Source: Proteobacteria bacterium DTSAM18 | GTDB lineage: Bacteria; Myxococcota_A; UBA796; GCA-2862545 | Direction: 5' to 3' | DNA length: 64,000 nt | NCBI GenBank assembly: GCA_028767165.1 | Contig: JARACJ010000016.1 | Coordinates: 1 to 64,000, forward strand | Shown here: positions 45,991-54,916 of the stretch, piece after piece | Numbering within the stretch: position 1 is the first letter of the stretch | How the letters are laid out: each line of letters begins with the position of its first letter | Made by a program: the position numbers and the translations under genes | The notes under the pieces: generated by a model | What the model was told of the DNA's origin: nothing | Database searches by the model: none | The model's input: only the letters and a program-made list of their open reading frames with translations

Positions 45991-46650
45991 ATGCATGCGA
46001 TTCGTGTGATGGGACTCGTGGTGCTCCTCGGCCTGATGGGCTGCGGAGCCACCAGAGGCACCGAGCCACCCCCGGAGGGCTGGTCCAACAACGCGCCCAC
46101 CCTGATCGAGGAGGTGGTGGAGCACGAGGGCATGCAGCTGCTCCACGTCAGCCAGGGCCGCATCCGGACGTGGGTCCGGGTGCCGGCCGTGGGCGCGAAG
46201 GTCGGCGAGTACGTGCTCCTGGGACAGGGCAAGCTGCTCCAGGAGGTCGAGCTGCCCGAGGGTGGCCCGAAGGTTCGTGAGCTCGTGGACATCGAGCACG
46301 TGCAGGTGGTGGACCTCGCCACCGCACAGCGAGCCGTCCGCGCCCGCTCGCCCCGGCACGCGGTGGCCATCGGCACCGTCTACGACGAGCTGGACACGCG
46401 GGCCGACGACGAGATCGTCGTGGTAGGCACCGTGGTGAAGGCACCGAACGCGGTGGGGTGGAACTGGGTCCACCTGCAGGATGGGTCCGGCAGCCCCGAG
46501 GACGACACCCACGACCTCACCGTGAAGACCGACCAGGCCGTGACGGTCGGTCAGCGGGTCGCGTTCCGAGGCGTGCTGCGCAAGGACGTCGACCTGGGCT
46601 TCGGCTACCACTATCGCGCCCTGGTCGAGGGCGGCGTGCTCATCCAGTGA
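45991..46650 (+). CDS. Lipoprotein with NrfJ-like OB-fold domain
   Basis: The 219-residue product has a lipobox (LLGLMGCGA) and a C-terminal OB-fold-like domain with NWVHLQDGSG, DLTVKTDQAVTVGQRVAFRGVLRKDVDLGFGYHY, a pattern found in proteins annotated as NrfJ-related or putative GW/OB-fold nucleic-acid-binding-like exported proteins. It starts nine bases after katG with AGGAGG before the ATG, so it is co-transcribed with the peroxidase and may assist its maturation or location. Confidence 0.82.
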   Translation: MHAIRVMGLVVLLGLMGCGATRGTEPPPEGWSNNAPTLIEEVVEHEGMQLLHVSQGRIRTWVRVPAVGAKVGEYVLLGQGKLLQEVELPEGGPKVRELVDIEHVQVVDLATAQRAVRARSPRHAVAIGTVYDELDTRADDEIVVVGTVVKAPNAVGWNWVHLQDGSGSPEDDTHDLTVKTDQAVTVGQRVAFRGVLRKDVDLGFGYHYRALVEGGVLIQ

Positions 46651-46727
46651 CGTGGTAGAGTGACGTGGCGTACTTCCCTGGGGCATCCGACCCCAGGAAA
46701 GCTACCTGTCGACCTCCCGAGGAGCTT

Positions 46728-48014
46728 GTGCACTACCTCGACGAGTCCCACATCCTGCTGTTCCTGTTGCAGCTCATCGTGCTGCTCGGCGTCGCGCGCA
46801 TTTTCGGTGCGCTGTGCGAAGAGGCGGGCATTCCCGCACTGGCTGGGGAGATCCTGGCGGGGGTCGTGCTCGGCCCCACGCTGTTCGGCCGGCTCGCGCC
46901 CGGAGCCCAGGCCTGGCTCTTCCCCCACGACGCCGTACAGTCCACGATGCTCGAGACCGTCTCCTGGCTCGGGGTGTTCTTCCTGCTCCTGGCCTCGGGC
47001 TTCCACGTCGACGTCGGACACGCCTTGAAGAGTGGCAAGGCATCGCTGCTCATCGGCATCGTCGGCGTGGTGGTGCCCATCGTCGTCGGTGCGCCCGTCT
47101 TCGCCATGCTCGATCCTTCGCTCATGGGGGAGGCGGCCCGACGCGGTTCATTCGCCATGTTCCTTGGCGTGGCGGGCTCCATCACCGCCATCTCGGTGGT
47201 CGCACGCGCCCTGGGCGATCTCGGCCTGAGTCGCACCCCAGAGGGCAACCTGGCGCTGTCCGCCTGCGCCGTGAACGACCTGTTCGGGTGGCTGCTGTTC
47301 ACCATCGTGATGTCAGTGGCCACGGCCACCGAGCTCGTGCCGACGCAGCTCGCCCTCACCATTCTCGGTGCCATAGGCTTCGTCGGGGTGTGCATCTTCA
47401 TCGGCAGCCGCGTGATCGGGCTCGCGGCAAGTGGCGTCCAACACACCCGGCTGAGCCAACCCGCCGCCATCCAGGCACTCGTGGTGGGCGCGGGGCTCGT
47501 GTGCGGCGCCGCCACGCAGTGGTTGGGCATCCACGCCATTCTCGGCTTCTTCATCGCGGGTACCATGGCAGGCACCGCCCAGGGCGTGTCCGACGAGATG
47601 CGGGAGAGCCTGTCCGACACCATGCACGCGGTGTTCGTGCCGCTGTTCTTTGCCACCCTCGGCCTGAAGATCGACTTCATCGAGGGCATGGACATCGCAG
47701 TTGCCGCGCTGTTCACCGCGGTGGCCGTGGGGGGCAAGTTTATCGGTGCCTGGCTCGGCGCCCGGATGGGCGGGGTGCCTCAGGGCCGCTCGGTGTTGAT
47801 GGGCCTCATCTTCATGCCCGGCGGCGCCATGGAGATCGTCGTGGCCACCCTCGCGCTGGAGCTGAAGCTCATCGAGCAGACCGTCTTCGTGGCGATCGTG
47901 TTCGCCGCGCTGCTGTCGTCCATCGCCGCCGGCCCGCTCATCGGGATGCAGGCCCGCAAGCTGGGGCTCGTCGAGCCTCGCAAGCCGGATGGGTTGCCGG
48001 CGAGGACGTTCTGA
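46728..48014 (+). CDS. CPA2-type cation/proton antiporter
   Basis: The 428-residue membrane protein has about 12-13 membrane segments of the Na_H_Exchanger fold, with the conserved PALAGEILAGVVLGP block, a NDLFGW acidic segment for ion binding and FFATLGLKIDF. It lacks a C-terminal TrkA-N domain, so it is a short KefB/NapA relative. The start is GTG, preceded by GAGGAG. A TAGAGT element lies about 60 bases upstream. Confidence 0.9.
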   Translation: MHYLDESHILLFLLQLIVLLGVARIFGALCEEAGIPALAGEILAGVVLGPTLFGRLAPGAQAWLFPHDAVQSTMLETVSWLGVFFLLLASGFHVDVGHALKSGKASLLIGIVGVVVPIVVGAPVFAMLDPSLMGEAARRGSFAMFLGVAGSITAISVVARALGDLGLSRTPEGNLALSACAVNDLFGWLLFTIVMSVATATELVPTQLALTILGAIGFVGVCIFIGSRVIGLAASGVQHTRLSQPAAIQALVVGAGLVCGAATQWLGIHAILGFFIAGTMAGTAQGVSDEMRESLSDTMHAVFVPLFFATLGLKIDFIEGMDIAVAALFTAVAVGGKFIGAWLGARMGGVPQGRSVLMGLIFMPGGAMEIVVATLALELKLIEQTVFVAIVFAALLSSIAAGPLIGMQARKLGLVEPRKPDGLPARTF

Positions 48015-48018
48015 ACCC

Positions 48019-48651
48019 TCAGCGTCCGCTGATGAACGGTGCCTGCTGCACGTACCTCCCGTCTTCGAGCTCCTGCAGTATCCAGGCCGCCACGTCGCGG
48101 TAGGCGACCATCGGCTTGCCGCTCACCTTGTGGGTGTCGACCTCGACGCCCCCGGCGGATGGGGTGTCGATCATCCGCGCGACCCGGACGAGGGTCCAGT
48201 CGATGCCGGACGGCTGGATCGCGGCCCACTCGAGCTCCTTGCTCGTGAGCACATCCCTGGCGAGCAGCTTGAGTGCGGCGATGATCAGCCGCCGGCCCAG
48301 CCCCATGGCGTCGCCTGGCATCACCAGCCCTGCGCCGGATATGGTGATGAGGCGCGATACTTCAGCGGCCTTCATCGCCGAGAGCACATGGCCCATGCCC
48401 TCTCCGTAGGTGGCGGGAGCCTGGCCCTTCGTGAAGCCCACACAGGAGATGACGGCGTCGGTGCCGTCGATGGCGGCGGTGAACGTGGCCGGCTCCTCCC
48501 AGCTGCCCTGCACCACCCGAAGGTTGTGGTCGGAGAAGGTCAGCTTGTCCGGGGAACGCACGTGGGCGACCACCAGGTGACCGGCGTCGAGGGCCTGGTT
48601 GAGCACGTGGAGACCGAGCTGGCCGGTGGCGCCGAGGACGGTGATCTGCAT
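48019..48651 (-). CDS. NAD(P)-binding epimerase/SDR-like protein
   Basis: The 210-residue protein has the atypical SDR nucleotide motif VLGATGQLGLHVL, a VISCVGF strand and an ITISGAGLVMPG segment, and ends after the Rossmann domain with little substrate domain. Such proteins are oxidoreductases or redox sensors (flavin-reductase-like). It is divergent from the NmrA-like gene and shares the TetR-type operator at 48672, so both genes are probably repressed together. Confidence 0.88.
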   Translation of the reverse strand: MQITVLGATGQLGLHVLNQALDAGHLVVAHVRSPDKLTFSDHNLRVVQGSWEEPATFTAAIDGTDAVISCVGFTKGQAPATYGEGMGHVLSAMKAAEVSRLITISGAGLVMPGDAMGLGRRLIIAALKLLARDVLTSKELEWAAIQPSGIDWTLVRVARMIDTPSAGGVEVDTHKVSGKPMVAYRDVAAWILQELEDGRYVQQAPFISGR

Positions 48652-48671
48652 GAGCGGTGTCTCCGAACGGG

Positions 48672-48693
48672 TTAGTGAATGGATATTCACTAA
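48672..48693. promoter_or_regulatory. Perfect TetR-type operator palindrome
   Basis: TTAGTGAAT and ATTCACTAA are perfect 9-base arms with spacer GGAT. It lies between the divergent NAD(P)-binding genes, 13 bases from one ATG and 20 from the other, so binding would block both. A TetR gene follows in the plus-strand operon, giving a closed autoregulatory loop. Confidence 0.7.
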
Positions 48694-48706
48694 TGAGGAG
48701 GAGACG

Positions 48707-49552
48707 ATGGGGCGAATTCTCGTCACAGGCGCTACGGGCAACGTCGGCCGTGCCGCGCTCGCAGCACTGAGAGAGCGTGGCGAGGATGCGGTGGCGGCCG
48801 TCCGTCCAGGCAGTCGGGCCGATGTGGCCCACCCGATCATCACCCTGGACTTCCACGATGCGGCCACCTGGGATGGGGCGCTCGCCGGTGTCGACCGCCT
48901 CCTTCTCGTCCGTCCTCCCGCCATCGCCGACGTGGGGTCCACCCTCAACGCCTTCGTCGACCGTGGGGCGGGCCGGCTCCGGCACGTGGTCTTCCTCTCC
49001 GTGGCCGGCGCCGAGAAGAACAGCTTCATCCCCCACGCGAAGGTGGAGGCGCACCTTCGCGAGTCTGGCGTGCCCTACACCTTCCTGCGTGCGGGCTTCT
49101 TCGGCCAGAACCTGTGTGGGGCCTACCGCCAGGACATCGCGCAGGACGATCGCCTGTACGTGCCGGCCGGCACACAGCCCGTCTCCTGGGTCGACACACG
49201 TGACCTCGGGGAGGCGGCGGCCATCGCGTTGTCGGAGGGAAGGGGCATCGGGGAGTCCTGGACGCTCACGGGCGCCGAGGTGGCTACCTTCGAAGAGGTG
49301 GCCGGTGCGCTGTCCCGCTACCTCGGCCGGTCGATCCGTTACGAGCAGGCCAGCATCCTGGGCTACCTGTGGCACCTTCGGCGGCATCAGGGCCTCCCCA
49401 TGGCCCAGGCGGTGGTCCAGACCGTGCTGCACTTGGCCATCCGCTTCGGCGCGGAACTGCGTGTGGATCCGAGGTTGGGCCGGGTCCTCGACCGGACGCC
49501 CCGCACCATCGAGGACACCATTCGCGACAACCTGCACCTGTGGAGGCGATGA
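48707..49552 (+). CDS. NmrA-like NAD(P)-binding oxidoreductase
   Basis: The 281-residue protein has the motif VTGATGNVGRAAL, HVVFLSVAGAEKNS and YTFLRAGFFGQNL, typical of NmrA-like/azoreductase-type (QorB) proteins that use NAD(P)H against quinones or sense its redox state. Start follows GAGGAGGAGACG. Its stop overlaps the start of the TetR gene, so regulator and enzyme are translated together. Confidence 0.92.
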   Translation: MGRILVTGATGNVGRAALAALRERGEDAVAAVRPGSRADVAHPIITLDFHDAATWDGALAGVDRLLLVRPPAIADVGSTLNAFVDRGAGRLRHVVFLSVAGAEKNSFIPHAKVEAHLRESGVPYTFLRAGFFGQNLCGAYRQDIAQDDRLYVPAGTQPVSWVDTRDLGEAAAIALSEGRGIGESWTLTGAEVATFEEVAGALSRYLGRSIRYEQASILGYLWHLRRHQGLPMAQAVVQTVLHLAIRFGAELRVDPRLGRVLDRTPRTIEDTIRDNLHLWRR

Positions 49553-50118
49553 TGGCGAGGCCGCAAACCATCTCCGACGACGACCTTCTGGAACGCGTCC
49601 GCGCGTGCATCCTGGAGCATGGTCCGGCGGTGCCGCTGTCGGTCGTCTCGGCGGCCGCGGGGCTCTCGGCTCCGGCGCTGCTCAAGCGCTTCGGCTCGAA
49701 GGAGCGTCTCGTATTCCGGGCACTCCTGCCCTCCGGACCTCCCCGATGGTGGGATGCCCTGGTCGAGGCACCGACCGCTGAGCCCCACTCGCAGCTGGCA
49801 GGGGCGCTGGTCGCCATGTGTGAGGACTTCTCATCGGTCGGGCCGGCCCTCGCGGCGCTCCGGATGAGCCGGCTCGAGGTGGATCGGATGTTCCCACCGG
49901 GCAGACCGGGGCCGGCGATCCTGGCGCGCATGCGGATGGCCGACTGGCTGCGCCGGGCGGGCGTCGGGGACGGGTGCGAGGTGTTGGCGGATGCGGCGGT
50001 GGGTGCTGCGGAGGCCCGGGGGTTCCTGCGCTGGGTGGGGCCCCAGATGGTCACACCGGCGGACGATCGGGTCTGGGCCGAGGCGCTGGCGGAGGCGTTG
50101 CTCCCGGGGCACCCCTGA
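49552..50118 (+). CDS. TetR-family regulator (autoregulated)
   Basis: The 188-residue protein has a helix-turn-helix (VPLSVVSAAAGLSAPALLKRFGSKERLV, about 28-55) and a short C-terminal ligand domain. ATG codons at 49549 and 49552 are adjacent; the second is preferred because GGAGG is five bases before it. It probably binds the palindrome at 48672 and controls the NmrA-like operon and the divergent gene. Confidence 0.88.
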   Translation: MARPQTISDDDLLERVRACILEHGPAVPLSVVSAAAGLSAPALLKRFGSKERLVFRALLPSGPPRWWDALVEAPTAEPHSQLAGALVAMCEDFSSVGPALAALRMSRLEVDRMFPPGRPGPAILARMRMADWLRRAGVGDGCEVLADAAVGAAEARGFLRWVGPQMVTPADDRVWAEALAEALLPGHP

Positions 50119-50130
50119 CCTGTGTCCGGG

Positions 50131-50742
50131 TCACCGTGCGGGGGCCGACCGTTTTCTGAGCGCTCCTGCGGTGAGGGCGCCCAGTACAAACAGCCCCGCC
50201 AGGGAGGCTCCCTGCGCCGGTCCGATGCCGGCGCGGGCCCAGGTGTCGGCCGGCGCGTCCCGCAGGACCAGCTCGGGGGCGTGTGGGAGGAAGACCTTGT
50301 CGACCACGTGCTCGCCTCGGCGGATGCGGACCTTCTGGGGCTGATCCCCGGGTGCGAACAGCTCGAAGGAGAACGTGAGAGGGCCTTCGGGCTCGGCCGG
50401 GTCGAACCGTCCTGTGATCAGGACGTGGGTGTTGGTGGCGGCATCGTGGTCGGCCCCGTGGACCAGCAGGCCCTCGAGGGGGCGAGGCCCTGCATCGTCG
50501 GACAGCAGGACCCCGTCGTGGATGCGGGTGGAGACGTCCTGCATGGCCCCGGCCAGCTCCCCCTCGCTCGCCCGGCCGTCTCCATCGGCGTCCAGGCCGG
50601 GAAAGGCGGCCACCGGGACGGACAGCATCAGGTAGCCGCCCTCGTCGGTGAGGTTCAGGGTGCCGTGGCGGGCGACCATCAGGTGGGCGGAGGCGGGCAG
50701 GGCCGTGGATGCGGCCATCAGCAGGAGCAGGGATCGGATCAT
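50131..50742 (-). CDS. Exported protein with EF-hand-like motif and C-terminal anchor
   Basis: The 203-residue product has a signal peptide (to ASAHL), one EF-hand-like calcium loop (DADGDGRASEGEL, about 50-62), a beta-rich middle, and a C-terminal hydrophobic segment followed by basic residues (GLFVLGALTAGALRKRSAPAR). This tail looks like a sorting or membrane anchor of the kind seen in myxobacterial surface proteins. Related proteins often sit next to HupE/UreJ-like or nickel genes, but none is here. Confidence 0.75.
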   Translation of the reverse strand: MIRSLLLLMAASTALPASAHLMVARHGTLNLTDEGGYLMLSVPVAAFPGLDADGDGRASEGELAGAMQDVSTRIHDGVLLSDDAGPRPLEGLLVHGADHDAATNTHVLITGRFDPAEPEGPLTFSFELFAPGDQPQKVRIRRGEHVVDKVFLPHAPELVLRDAPADTWARAGIGPAQGASLAGLFVLGALTAGALRKRSAPAR

Positions 50743-50785
50743 GGGGACCTCCGCCGTCGAGGCGTGAGTCTGTCTGTGAGGGAGG

Positions 50786-51742
50786 CTATCGGGGCGGCAT
50801 GCCGCCGGCGGGCGGCCCTTCGTCCGCCACGAGGGCGGTGCCCTTGATGCAGCGCTGCCCGAAGGGGAAGTCGTCGGTCAGGTAGTAGTGGTAGGTGCCG
50901 TCCGGGAACTCGGGGGTCACGCCGAAGCGGCCGTTGCACTCGTCGAGATCGCCGGCGCCCTCCTGGTAGACCCAGTCCGCGGTGAACGCGCCGAGGGGGT
51001 AGATGTCCGGTGAGGGCCGGTCCGCAGGGACGTCGTCCGTGAGCACCCAGCTCGGCGCCATGGGCACGACCTCCGAGCCCGCGTCGTCGGCGTCGGCATG
51101 GCCCCAGCGGGCGTAGATGGGAAAGCCATCCACGGCCCAGCCCACCAGGGTGACGGCCTGGCCCCCTCCCAGCTGCTCCAGGTACAGCTCGGGAATGCCG
51201 TGGTAGTGGTAGGCGCCGAAGGGCTGCACGTGGGCGTTGTTCTCGTCGGTGCCGAAGTCGAAGCCGGCCTCGCCGCTGGCCTCCATGCGCCAGCCCCGTG
51301 TGGGGTCGATGTGGCTGCAGTCGCCGGCGTCGTCGCAGCTGCCGCCGGTGCCCACCTCGACCTTCACGCCGTTGAGGGCGTAGGCCACCACCTGGCGCTC
51401 CTCGGCCGGGTCGGAGGCGAGCTCCGGGTACAGCGGGAAGTCCACCTCCACCACCTGCTCGGTGATGGTGTTGGGGTTCGACGGGTTGGGGAAGGTGCCG
51501 ACCTCGTGGTCGGGGACGCCGTTGGCGATGAGGGTGCGGATCTCCCCGTCGCACAGCCAGTCGGCGTAGGATTCGAGGTTCACCGACTCGTCGTCGTTGA
51601 AGGTGCTCAGGCTCAGGTGGCACAGCACACCATCGGCGGATGCGCCGGAGCCGGTGTCATCGGGCAGGCTGCCCATGACCTCCGTGCAGCCCTGCAGCAG
51701 GGCGGCGGCGGTCACGGCGGTGAGGGTCGTTCGAGCGGTCAT
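50786..51742 (-). CDS. YHYH-domain lipoprotein
   Basis: The 318-residue product has a lipobox (ALLQGC, Cys19) and the YHYH domain: the motif GAYHYHGIP with YHYH at 178-181, preceded by YALNGVKVEVG and followed by a VGWAVDGFPIYARWG strand, with a C-terminal GTYHYYLTDDFPF. YHYH proteins are exported, may bind metal and are of unknown function. Co-orientation with the next minus-strand gene (gap 43 bases) suggests an operon. Confidence 0.9.
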   Translation of the reverse strand: MTARTTLTAVTAAALLQGCTEVMGSLPDDTGSGASADGVLCHLSLSTFNDDESVNLESYADWLCDGEIRTLIANGVPDHEVGTFPNPSNPNTITEQVVEVDFPLYPELASDPAEERQVVAYALNGVKVEVGTGGSCDDAGDCSHIDPTRGWRMEASGEAGFDFGTDENNAHVQPFGAYHYHGIPELYLEQLGGGQAVTLVGWAVDGFPIYARWGHADADDAGSEVVPMAPSWVLTDDVPADRPSPDIYPLGAFTADWVYQEGAGDLDECNGRFGVTPEFPDGTYHYYLTDDFPFGQRCIKGTALVADEGPPAGGMPPR

Positions 51743-51954
51743 GGGCGCCTCCTCGTGGTCTGTCCTCCAGGTTCTCAAGGGGCGTGCCAACCACCTGCGC
51801 CTGCCTGTCGCAGCCTGACGGGTACTGGACGTGCACAACCCGCAGGAGGGGCATGCAGGATGTGCAGGGAGTCCTGCGTACGGGGAGCGCCTCGGTGGTT
51901 TCGCGCCTGTCCCGGACGGAAGGCGACCGGCTACGATCCGCGAGAGGAGGTTCC

Positions 51955-52692
51955 ATGTCCCTGCGGAACAACCTGGCCGTGCTGCTGGTGCTGGTGGCGG
52001 GCTGTGAGGACCTGGGTGGGCTCTCCGACACGGAGACCTGGTCCACCGCGGCGACGGCGGGCACCGACTCGGCCCTGCAGTCCTTCACGGTGCGGTACAC
52101 CTTCGACGACGGCCTGCAGGACTGGCTGCCGCTCATCGCCCCCGTGCGCGCGGACGAGCTCACGGACCAGGCCATCAGCTTCGGCCGCGGCCACCTGCCG
52201 GCCCCCCTGGACGAGGAGGACGGCACCATCCGCCTGGCGGGCCTGCCCTCGGACGGGGAGCTCTTCCTCGGCATGGTCGGGCGGGTGGACGGCCTCGAGC
52301 CGGGCATGCGCTACGAGGTGGTGATGCGGGTGTTCGTGGCCAGCGCCCTCGGGCCGGAGGCCGACACGGCGATCCCCGGTGGGGGTCCCTGGCTCAAGAT
52401 CGGGGCGCTGTCGGCGGCGCCCGCCCTCGAGCCCGACGCCGACGGCCGCCTGCAGACCTCCTTCGACCGGGGCGAGGGGAGGGAAGGCGCTGAAGGGGTC
52501 GTGATGGTGGGTGACCTGCGCACGCCAGCCTCGCCGGGGGCGTACGAGCTGCTCACGCGAATGGGCGTCGTGGAGGCCACGGCGGACGACGCCGGATCCC
52601 TGTGGCTCGTGGTCGGCACCGAGGGGGCACCGCCCCAAGGGCTCGTGGTGCACATGGCGCGGGTGGACGCGACCCTCATGGCGCTTCCCTGA
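51955..52692 (+). CDS. Predicted lipoprotein, possibly jelly-roll
   Basis: The 245-residue product has a lipobox (VLVAGCEDL, Cys17) and a Thr-rich linker followed by a beta-rich domain beginning TVRYTFDDGLQDWLPL, as seen in exported carbohydrate-binding-like jelly-roll domains. No catalytic motif. A TACGAT element (51932-51937) and GAGGAGG precede the ATG closely. Confidence 0.75.
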   Translation: MSLRNNLAVLLVLVAGCEDLGGLSDTETWSTAATAGTDSALQSFTVRYTFDDGLQDWLPLIAPVRADELTDQAISFGRGHLPAPLDEEDGTIRLAGLPSDGELFLGMVGRVDGLEPGMRYEVVMRVFVASALGPEADTAIPGGGPWLKIGALSAAPALEPDADGRLQTSFDRGEGREGAEGVVMVGDLRTPASPGAYELLTRMGVVEATADDAGSLWLVVGTEGAPPQGLVVHMARVDATLMALP

Positions 52693-52779
52693 GCGAACAA
52701 GGCCCGCTCTGCGACCCCGACCTGCACATGGAGGCTTCCCACCGGTGGTAGGGTCCTTCCGACATCTCGGGAGGTGGAC

Positions 52780-53220
52780 ATGGCGGCGCTCGGCATCCGC
52801 GACGCGGCTGGGTGGACGATGGCGGGTTTCGGCTTCATGGCCTTCACCATGGGCGTGGTGGGCATCGCCTCGCCAGACACGATGCTCGCGGCCATGATGC
52901 TCGAGGTGGTGCCGGCAGACGCGCGGGCGCCCGCGGACCTCACGCCCGCCTTCGTCACGGCCTCGTCCATGGCGGCGCTGAACATGGGCGTCTACTACAT
53001 GCTGGCCGCACGAGCAGACTTCAGGGCCTTCTACCGCTGGACGGTGCCGTTCCGGTGCCTCACCTTCACGGTGTTCACCATCGCCGGCCTCACGGGCCGT
53101 GCGCCCCTCGGCTTCGTCGGCATCGGCGCCTGGGAGCTGGTGGGGGCACTCGCCACCGGGTGGGCGTTGCGACGTGATGCCAGGGCGGCCGCACCACACG
53201 CTGGAGAACATGCGGCGTGA
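52780..53220 (+). CDS. Small four-helix membrane protein
   Basis: The 146-residue protein has four predicted membrane segments (about 12-33, 58-78, 88-106, 112-130) and resembles small DUF4267/DoxX-like or transporter-like proteins, without a diagnostic motif. Start is ATG at 52780 preceded by GGGAGG. Function unknown. Confidence 0.72.
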   Translation: MAALGIRDAAGWTMAGFGFMAFTMGVVGIASPDTMLAAMMLEVVPADARAPADLTPAFVTASSMAALNMGVYYMLAARADFRAFYRWTVPFRCLTFTVFTIAGLTGRAPLGFVGIGAWELVGALATGWALRRDARAAAPHAGEHAA

Positions 53221-53242
53221 GGCGTGGCGCACGCCGGGAGCC

Positions 53243-53452
53243 TCACCCGAACCAGCCCATCATCCAGGCCCCGAGGGCGCCCATGACGAGGCCCCAGGTG
53301 CCGATGAACACCCGGGCGCCGGTCTCCCCGAGGATCTTCACGAAGGCCTGGATCTTGGGGATGTTCCACACCTTGGGGCGCGCGGCCACGATGTACAGGG
53401 TGACGGCGCAGTACAGCAGGCAGACGATGCCGATGATCTGAAGGGTGCTCAT
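53243..53452 (-). CDS. Small two-helix membrane protein, resembles Imm17
   Basis: The 69-residue protein has two membrane segments (about 4-23, 46-66) separated by PKVWNIPKIQAFVKILGETGAR. This layout and the xGxxGARVF segment recall immunity protein 17 (Imm17), but I see no toxin gene next to it, and the resemblance is weak. It ends 13 bases before the ABC permease stop region and could belong to the exporter unit. Start follows AGGTCCC. Confidence 0.65.
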   Translation of the reverse strand: MSTLQIIGIVCLLYCAVTLYIVAARPKVWNIPKIQAFVKILGETGARVFIGTWGLVMGALGAWMMGWFG

Positions 53453-53465
53453 GGGACCTCCGGGG

Positions 53466-54206
53466 TCAGCGTTGCGCCGCGTCACGGAAGCGACGGAGCA
53501 GGGGGACGATCCAGGCGATGGACACGAGCAGGCCCGGCAGGACCATCCAGGCCCAGCCCGGATCACCGGCGGCGGCGGTCCACCAGATCCTGCAGGCCCA
53601 GTACACGGGCACCACACCGGCCAGGAACTGCAGGGGTTCCGGCAGGAAGTACGCGCCGATGGGGACCAGGCCGAGGAACCCCGTGATCTTCATCACGGCG
53701 AAGGCCTCCACCTTGTTGCTCGCCACGGTGGCCAGGATCAGCATCATCACGATGCCCATGGGGGCGCCCACCAGGGCGGATGTGATGGCGGCGGCCGTGC
53801 TGGGCACGCCGACGCCGAGGGCCAGCGACAACCCGAGGGTCGTGAGCGCGCCCGTGAGGAACACGACGGCCGAGAGCAGACCCAGGGCCAGCGACAGGGG
53901 CGTGGGGGTGACGAGCATGGCCTTCACGGTGCGCTCCTCGCGGCTCTCCAGCAGCAGGAAGCCGCCGACCATGCCCGTGAGGACCGAGGCGTTGACCACC
54001 ACGAAGTAGCTCACGCCCAGGGGTACGAAGGGGGTGATGTCGACGCGGTTGCCCGCCAGGAGCTCCGCCTGCAGCCAGGGCACGAGCCAGCGCAGGGCAA
54101 GGGCCACGACGAGGATGTAGGCCGAGGCGCCAAGCAGGAAGCGATCCCGCAGCAGACGGCGGGCATCGGTTGTGAGGATAGCGCGGGCGGCAGAGGGATG
54201 GGACAT
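53466..54206 (-). CDS. ABC exporter permease 2
   Basis: The 246-residue protein has six predicted membrane segments and an ABC-2-type export permease look, with SREERTVKAMLVTPTP after the second segment as in fluoroquinolone/antibiotic export systems. Its start overlaps the permease 1 stop by one base (TGATG). It is the last gene of the TetR-ABC operon. Confidence 0.88.
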   Translation of the reverse strand: MSHPSAARAILTTDARRLLRDRFLLGASAYILVVALALRWLVPWLQAELLAGNRVDITPFVPLGVSYFVVVNASVLTGMVGGFLLLESREERTVKAMLVTPTPLSLALGLLSAVVFLTGALTTLGLSLALGVGVPSTAAAITSALVGAPMGIVMMLILATVASNKVEAFAVMKITGFLGLVPIGAYFLPEPLQFLAGVVPVYWACRIWWTAAAGDPGWAWMVLPGLLVSIAWIVPLLRRFRDAAQR

Positions 54207-54916
54207 CAGCGGCCCTCCGGAAGGTGGATCCAGCGTCGGAACTGCCGGCGGCAGAACCACCAGGCGCCGGCCAGCATCCCGGTGGACATCGTGGCGGCGT
54301 AGGCCCACTGCCAGCCCGCCAGGGGCTCGAAGGCGGCCTGCAGCAGGAGCAGGGGCGCCATGGTGGGGATGAGGGACCACAGCCAGGTGGGGCCGACGCC
54401 GAGGAGGCTGAGGAACGGCAGCTGCAGGATCATGGCCACGATGGTGCCGGTCGGCAGCAGGAAGCGGGTGACCGCCTCGAAGCGGGACGCCAGGCCCAGG
54501 CCCACGAGCGTGTAGAAGGCGCCCAGGATGGCCATGCCCAGAAGCAACCAGCCGAAGTTCGTGGCCACGCCCCGGGCCGCGATGGCGTACACGACGAGGC
54601 TCTCGACCATGGCGAAGGCGGTGAGGGTGATCACCTTCGCGCCGACGTAGTCGGAGGTGGTGATCATGGAGGTCTGCAGGGCCTGCAGGGTGCGGTCGGC
54701 CTTCTCCAGCAGGAGCATGGAGGCGCCGAACATGAACGTGGTGCCGCCGAGGCCCAGCACGAAGAAGGCGGTGAGCCCGCGCCCGGCGTGCTCGGCGGGG
54801 ATGAGGAAGCGCACCATCAGCCCCAGCATCACGGCCATGAACACGCCGATGACGTACAGGCGGTTGCGCGCCTGCAGCTTCATGTCGAGCCGCAGCGTGG
54901 CAAGCAGACGTCTCAT
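54206..54916 (-). CDS. ABC exporter permease 1
   Basis: The 236-residue protein has six membrane segments. After segment 2 it reads LEKADRTLQALQTSMITTSDYVGAK, similar to the coupling loop in ABC-2 permeases. It overlaps the ATPase gene by four bases and permease 2 by one base. The two permeases together with the ATPase should form a heteromeric exporter. Confidence 0.88.
   Translation of the reverse strand: MRRLLATLRLDMKLQARNRLYVIGVFMAVMLGLMVRFLIPAEHAGRGLTAFFVLGLGGTTFMFGASMLLLEKADRTLQALQTSMITTSDYVGAKVITLTAFAMVESLVVYAIAARGVATNFGWLLLGMAILGAFYTLVGLGLASRFEAVTRFLLPTGTIVAMILQLPFLSLLGVGPTWLWSLIPTMAPLLLLQAAFEPLAGWQWAYAATMSTGMLAGAWWFCRRQFRRWIHLPEGR

Noticed and set aside
43324-46686. 1120-codon open frame on the minus strand
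   Set aside because: It is antisense to katG and its partner, both with clear family motifs. The minus translation shows no recognisable domain.
53243-53452. Toxin-immunity pair based on the Imm17-like protein
   Set aside because: No polymorphic toxin or C-terminal toxin domain is adjacent, and the resemblance rests on two short segments.
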